A DNA stretch of 64,000 nucleotides. Origin: Paulinella micropora (taxonomy: Eukaryota > Cercozoa > Imbricatea > Euglyphida > Paulinellidae). The notes beneath the pieces were generated by a model. The model ran no database searches. It was not told where the DNA came from and was given only the letters and a program-made list of their open reading frames with translations. Positions 61,601 through 64,000 of this stretch are shown piece by piece. Every line of letters starts with the position of its first letter. Position 1 is the first letter of the stretch. The position numbers and the translations under genes are program-made. The stretch spans positions 17,501 through 81,500 of the forward strand of contig WBZZ01004542.1 of the NCBI GenBank assembly GCA_019918135.1. Direction: 5' to 3'.

Positions 61601-62638
61601 CCCGTTATCCTCGCCCTGTGCTAACACCATTGTCTTGGCACGAGGACATTGAGCACGATTGTGCTTTTTTGCCCTTGCAACGCGTGCAAGGCAATTTTGG
61701 GCACGTCGCGCGCCAATGATCCTTTGCCCCACACTTTTAGCAACCACCCTTCTCTTCCTCACCCTCGCTCTCCTTAGCTACAAAAGTACCTTGTGCTGGT
61801 CTGCGAACGAGTGTGGATGTGTTGGGTTTGTGTGTCATCTGCCTAGTTTGGTTTCCACGAGATTCCGGACCAGAATTTAGACGAAAATTTTGCCAGACTT
61901 GGCGGATGACTCTCTCGACCTCACGGTTGTTCAGTCGGTCCTCGCGATTGAGTTGGTATACCATAGTATCCAACCCCGCGAAAACTGTATGCTTCTTAAA
62001 CTTCATCAAGAGGAAAGAAGAGAAGAATTCGTCCGGAATTTTACCTCCGTAATCCCGTTGAATGCATTCCTCAAGATACCTATTTCTATCCAACCACACT
62101 TCAATGTCTCCTCTCGGGTAGGATAAAATGAAAACAAGCATACGCTGTGTCATTCCTGCTGCGTTGGCAACCCCATACCGGCGCTTGACAAACACCATCA
62201 TGCGTATAGGGTTGCCATCGGAGACAGTCATGCATAAAGCTATGAGTGTTGGATGCTTGAAGGCAACCAAAACGTAAAGGCTTAGCTTACGCATGGCCTT
62301 TGCGTGTTCTTTGCGTTCTTTTAACTTAGTCTTCTCGCTCTTCTTTCTTTCTTTGACCTACTTCGTTCTTTCGGTCGTATTCTTGCATCTTGGCTCTCTT
62401 TTGCTTTAAAGGCCTCAGCGTCTGTTGTCTTCTTACCCACTTCGGGGGATGGTGTATTAGTCTTAGATTCTGTACCTGATGCTGAGTCACTATCGCTAGT
62501 GTCTGACTCTGTACTGTACTGTTCATCTACTCTGAATGCTGACTCATCCCATGGGTACCGTTCTTCAGCTTTCTCTGGATACTTTGCTATGAAACTGACT
62601 ATGTCTCCTAGCTGTGAACTCTCAGAGGTTGCTACCAT
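61601..62638 (-). pseudogene. Copia-type gag with stop inside the zinc knuckle
   Basis: Two frames, 62638-62321 (acidic N-terminal part, MVATSESSQLGDIVSFIAKYP) and 62294-61737 (helical Gag core, ALCMTVSDGNPIRMMVFVKRRYG ... GGKIPDEFFSSFLLMKF, LNNREVERVIRQVW). The second ends at TAA right after the first Cys of a CCHC knuckle: the following codons read KCGAKDHWRATC, giving C-x2-C-x4-H-x4-C if the stop is ignored. Pattern and order are those of Ty1/copia Gags. Confidence 0.65.
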
Positions 62639-63131
62639 CTTAAACGTTAATATCCAAGTTTGAAACCGGTCCTCAAAGACCTGTTCAAGCTCAGGAATGC
62701 TGTTTATATGGTTTTGTTGCCCGTCTTCTCGCGTGCAAGGCTCATTAACCGACAGAGTAGCAGTTCTTCCGAGCCGGAAGACTTACTAGACTACGGGCAA
62801 TGGGTACTCGCCGGATTAAAAGGTGTTTTGCGCAGAGGGTGGACAATGCCGTGAAGCAATTGACCATACTCTTTAAGCAATAACTAGTCAATACAGGCGT
62901 CCCAGTATTACTATTCCGTTATTATATTCCAAGTGTTCTCAATTCACTTTTGCAGTTTGGTTACCTTTTAATACTGAGTACAAACAGTGCTGCTTGAGCA
63001 CAAGAACTACGATCCCTATCCGTTCCATTTATTGCTATCCGTTCTATAATTGGTTGGTCTACATAGGTCCCGACGGAGACCAACTCTAATCTAGATAAAT
63101 CAAGAAGGTCTAGAAAGGATGAATTGTAGAT

Positions 63132-63152
63132 TGTGCAACTGTAAGTTGCACA
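63132..63152. repeat. Palindrome tgtgcaact-gta-agttgcaca
   Basis: Perfect 9-base arms with a 3-base centre. Function unknown. Confidence 0.7.
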
Positions 63153-63296
63153 TCCTTCCTGTACTAGTAAAGAAATATGGTATTATATTGGCAATTGGCA
63201 AGGAGGGCCGGCAGAGAATAGGTTTACGTGAATTTGCAGCAAAGGATAAATCTAGTAACGGAAATTCTCGGTTACAGTATATCTCCGACGGATCCT

Positions 63297-63350
63297 GGGG
63301 CTATTAGCCATTTGTCAGCTTGATGCGGATAACAACCTACTAATAGCCCC
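63297..63350. repeat. Inverted repeat ggggctattag / ctaatagcccc
   Basis: Perfect 11-base arms (63297-63307 and 63340-63350) with a 32-base loop. Could be an RNA hairpin or a transposon-end feature. Confidence 0.65.
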
Positions 63351-63660
63351 GTCCATTCGTTGGAATGAACGGGCGCTTTGCCAGACTGAGTCTAGGTTTT
63401 TGTTTTGTTTTGGTTGTCCTTGGTGGACTTTTCGTGGTGTTAAGATATATCGGCTCAGAGGGAAGTGGTCGAAGAAAGTGTCGAAGATATATACAACCCT
63501 TATCGGAAGGGTCTCAAAAGGCGTCATACCCGCCCGCCTCCAGATATTTCATGAACTCGTCCTCCGTACTGGATTGAGAGGATGCGCGGTCTCGCCCCTC
63601 CGGTTGGTCCGTGAGGGGAAATCCCGTTCGCTATCGAGCTGAGTCTGGAGTGTGTCCCGC

Positions 63661-63993
63661 TCATCTTCGTTGAGGTCGAACAGATGAAGGGGAGACTGCG
63701 GCTGTACATAATTTGGATATAACCGCTCGTTCTAGGAGTAGGTAGCAGGCGTTGATGTCCGCCTGTGACCATTGTAGCCGTCGTAGCTCATAGGGTTCCA
63801 AGAGCTTTTTAGGCGCTTTGGGAATGCCGTAATATCGGAAGGCGTGTGCTCTTTGTTGGTCGGTCAGTTTTGCCCAACCAGTGATAGTCTTGGCCTGCTC
63901 GAACTGTGCCTTGGTGAACAGTCCCCTATCACAGGTCCCGTCCGGCGCATATACATACGGCACCACGTGTGAGAGTGGGTTTTCCCGTGGATG
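63661..63993 (-). CDS. Unknown small ORF at the right edge
   Basis: Minus-strand frame open from just after a stop at 63994-63996 to 63661. No ATG near its beginning; a GTG at 63966 is the nearest start. Protein-like composition (GTCDRGLFTKAQFEQAKTIT, WSQADINACYLLLERAVI). No family recognised; could be a retroelement fragment or an exon, since the flanks lack an ATG. Confidence 0.3.
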   Translation of the reverse strand, partial: HPRENPLSHVVPYVYAPDGTCDRGLFTKAQFEQAKTITGWAKLTDQQRAHAFRYYGIPKAPKKLLEPYELRRLQWSQADINACYLLLERAVISKLCTAAVSPSSVRPQRR

Positions 63994-64000
63994 CTAAGTC

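Larger units (their letters stand above)
62640..63660. other. Right flank, no supported gene
   Basis: May include the 5' leader and LTR of the copia-type element, but no second LTR copy is in the window to prove it. Contains the palindrome at 63132-63152 and the inverted repeat at 63297-63350, and a small hairpin at about 63347-63374. Confidence 0.4.

Noticed and set aside
63365..63642. Overlapping plus-strand frames near the right edge
   Set aside because: Short, no motifs, overlapping each other and a hairpin; not supported.

Overview
The window looks like a stretch of a unicellular eukaryote's nuclear genome. It carries LTR retrotransposons of two superfamilies, many microsatellites and no bacterial gene organisation. 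Its centre is a 45-kb block of GC-rich DNA that I interpret as an endogenous large DNA virus, most like a mirusvirus. The basis is a long HK97-type major capsid protein candidate with an inserted domain, a heliorhodopsin-like membrane protein, a viral RPB5 RNA polymerase subunit, and genes with short spliceosomal introns. Host and virus names are inferences from recognised protein motifs; no database was searched.

Layout. (1) 1-1789: host flank with poly-C tracts, a long GAA microsatellite and degenerate repeats. (2) 1794-57558: one LTR retrotransposon of the Ty3/gypsy type. It has matching TG...CA LTRs (1794-2032 and 57321-57558), a 4-bp target duplication AAGT on the outside, gag and protease on the left (2819-6472), and reverse transcriptase, RNase H and integrase on the right (51741-56403). 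(3) 6473-51740: the viral block, which splits the retrotransposon between protease and reverse transcriptase. The 7-bp AAGTCTA occurs at both junctions. (4) 57563-62640: a decayed Ty1/copia-type element on the minus strand, into whose reverse transcriptase region the Ty3 element seems to have inserted. (5) 62640-64000: unassigned flank with short palindromes and one small ORF.

Inside the viral block, 6711-20214 is repeated in direct orientation at 35228-51342. Both copies carry: unknown gene A, unknown gene B, a heliorhodopsin-like protein, unknown gene C, the capsid protein, RPB5, two F-box/LRR proteins and a PD-(D/E)XK-type nuclease. Copy 1 has lost two internal segments that copy 2 keeps. 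Copy 2 is cut inside gene A on its left and inside the nuclease on its right. Between the copies lies single-copy DNA with a coiled-coil protein, three protein-kinase-like genes (two of them a related pair), a ubiquitin-specific protease, a two-span membrane protein, an SNF2-type helicase and two small unknown genes. It ends in a TG-rich repeat.

Functionally the block holds virion genes (capsid; possibly A, B and C), a transcription gene (RPB5), DNA metabolism genes (SNF2 helicase, nuclease) and likely host-control genes (deubiquitinase, F-box/LRR, kinases, heliorhodopsin-like protein). Most genes are broken by frameshifts or stops. Some breaks are shared by both copies and others are private to one copy, so the block is probably a decaying integrated copy, with run-length sequencing errors as a possible contributor. 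Intergenic spaces are full of long G, C, A and T runs.
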